Positions 4,303-5,280 of a DNA stretch of 5,280 nt are shown here, piece by piece. The position numbers were made by a program, and so were the translations under genes. Under the pieces are notes generated by a model that worked only from the letters and a program-made list of their open reading frames with translations, made no database searches and was not told the origin of the DNA. Each line of letters opens with the position of its first letter. Within the stretch, counting starts at the first letter, position 1. Location of the stretch: assembly GCA_017538005.1 (NCBI GenBank), contig JAFYJR010000040.1:1-5280 (forward strand), given 5' to 3'. The stretch comes from Clostridia bacterium. Its GTDB lineage: Bacteria; Bacillota; Clostridia; Oscillospirales; Acutalibacteraceae.

Positions 4303-5280
4303 TTACTCCTTCGGAAGAATGACCGAGAGCGTTACATTGTTCACATCAAATCTTCTGTCCAGCAATTCATTGATTTCATCAAGAGTGAGTTCCTTGCAGA
4401 TATCAAGTTCCTCATACAGTGTGCTGCCCTCGAAGTGGAAGACAACCATGACATTTGCGATGTTGTTTACATCATTGAACTCCATGACTGTTCTGCCGTA
4501 ATGGGCCTTGCGGGCGCGTTCGAAGTCCTCAGGCGAAATACCGTTTTCCTTGACTTCCGCCACACGCTTTTTAAAGGCTTCGGCAACATATCTCGGATCC
4601 TTGCTGTCACCCATGACAAGCACCAGTCTGTAACCGGGACCCGAGAAGTCCTCAGCGCCGATATTCGGCGAAATGTATCCGTTGTCAAGGAGATCATTGT
4701 AAAATTCCGTAGTCTGTCCGAACAGACAGTCAAGAAGAATTGAAGTTACGACTCTCTCCCTTGTCGTCGGTCTTGAACCGCTGTCGCCCTCGGGACTCGT
4801 CTTGAAGCCAAGTGCGAACTGCGGCATAGCCACACTCATTTTCTGTTCAATGTAGTCACCTGCAACCTCGTAAGGTTCATCAAAGTGACGGGAAACAGGT
4901 TCGGCTGCTTTACGCTCTTTACCCAGAACCTCGTCAACGGCTTTCAGGACTTCATCAACAGTTGTATCTCCGACACAGGCGAGCACCATATTTCCGAGGT
5001 TGTAGAATTTGTCATAGCAGCCATAAAGCGTCTCTGCCGTGATTTCGGCAATGGTCTCCGGCGTACCCGCAAGATCTATGCGCACCGGATGATTGACGTA
5101 GGCCGTGCGAAGCAGGTTGAACAGGCTCTGCCACATAGGCTCGTCCTGATACATCTTTATCTCCTGACCTATTATGCCCTGCTCTTTCTCAACGGTCTCC
5201 TGCGTAAAGTACGGATGTGTGACAAAATCGAGCAGTATCTTTAGATTCTCGTAAAAGTTTGCGCCGCAGTTGAACAGGTA
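4303..5280 (-). CDS. M16 (insulinase-type) peptidase, YfmH-like, N-terminus outside window
   Basis: The visible 325 codons are open to the window edge at 5280; an internal Met at 5154 is not the start. The sequence matches the M16 family of zinc peptidases, and most resembles the Firmicutes YfmH type, about 430 residues, linked by annotation to EF-P 5-aminopentanol modification. About 100 residues are missing, including where HxxEH should be. Visible residues 30-42, VEKEQGIIGQEIK, should hold the third zinc-ligand Glu (likely residue 33). HPVRIDLAGTPETIAEIT (64-81) and YNLGNMVLACVGD (93-105) lead into the C-terminal M16 domain, which runs to SVILPKE. Whether it is active cannot be judged without the HxxEH region; in many bacteria two M16 genes lie in tandem and only one is catalytic. 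The TAA stop at 4305-4303 lies four bases before lgt, and the last codons form the lgt ribosome binding site, so the two are co-transcribed. Confidence 0.92.
   Translation of the reverse strand, partial: YLFNCGANFYENLKILLDFVTHPYFTQETVEKEQGIIGQEIKMYQDEPMWQSLFNLLRTAYVNHPVRIDLAGTPETIAEITAETLYGCYDKFYNLGNMVLACVGDTTVDEVLKAVDEVLGKERKAAEPVSRHFDEPYEVAGDYIEQKMSVAMPQFALGFKTSPEGDSGSRPTTRERVVTSILLDCLFGQTTEFYNDLLDNGYISPNIGAEDFSGPGYRLVLVMGDSKDPRYVAEAFKKRVAEVKENGISPEDFERARKAHYGRTVMEFNDVNNIANVMVVFHFEGSTLYEELDICKELTLDEINELLDRRFDVNNVTLSVILPKE
4306..4311 (-). promoter_or_regulatory. Ribosome binding site of lgt within the end of the peptidase gene
   Basis: AAGGAG (4311-4306) is exactly the last two sense codons, Lys-Glu, of the M16 peptidase, followed by its TAA and then, seven bases after the site, the lgt ATG. 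This fixes the lgt start and suggests that translation of the two genes is coupled. Confidence 0.8.

Noticed and set aside
4303..5154. The peptidase gene starting at the internal ATG at 5154.
   Set aside because: The frame is open to 5280 and the added 42 residues match the M16 family, including the expected zinc-ligand Glu region, so the gene starts outside the window.

Overview
All recognisable genes in this window lie on the minus strand, so transcription runs from high to low coordinates. Gene content and style point to a member of the Clostridia, perhaps Oscillospiraceae-like, of moderate GC: a YfmH-type M16 peptidase next to lgt, strong AGGAG-type ribosome binding sites, consensus sigma-A promoters and an rplU-rpmA operon. 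The assignment to that group is inference from the protein sequences; no phylogenetic marker was compared.

In transcription order the window holds three compact transcription units. Unit 1 (about 5280 to 3024) contains the C-terminal three quarters of an M16-family peptidase, lgt (prolipoprotein diacylglyceryl transferase) and a small, extremely basic Lys/Ala/Arg-rich protein of unknown function that overlaps the lgt end. It closes with a perfect 10-bp intrinsic terminator. Unit 2 (about 3039 to 1982) contains rplU (bL21 with a roughly 100-residue histone-H1-like Lys/Ala/Pro tail) and rpmA (bL27), ending in a 12-bp terminator. Unit 3 (about 1975 to beyond position 1) contains alr (alanine racemase) and the N-terminal membrane half of an ABC exporter that runs off the window.

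The joints between units are unusually tight. The -35 box of the rplU promoter is made from the descending arm of the upstream terminator, and the T-tract lies in the -35/-10 spacer. The alr promoter starts seven bases after the rplU-rpmA terminator. Within units, genes are 4 to 19 bases apart or overlap, and two ribosome binding sites are built from the last codons or stop codon of the gene before.

The most interesting items are: the terminator/promoter fusion at 3011-3055; bL27 encoded directly in its mature form, together with absence of the prp (ysxB) protease gene that normally sits between rplU and rpmA in Firmicutes; the long repetitive tail on bL21; and the orphan basic protein just upstream of it. 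I see no mobile element, CRISPR array, tRNA, rRNA or defence system. There is no gene-free stretch longer than 300 bases; the two longer intergenic gaps (1919-2014 and 2916-3061) are filled by terminators, promoters and a probable leader RNA.
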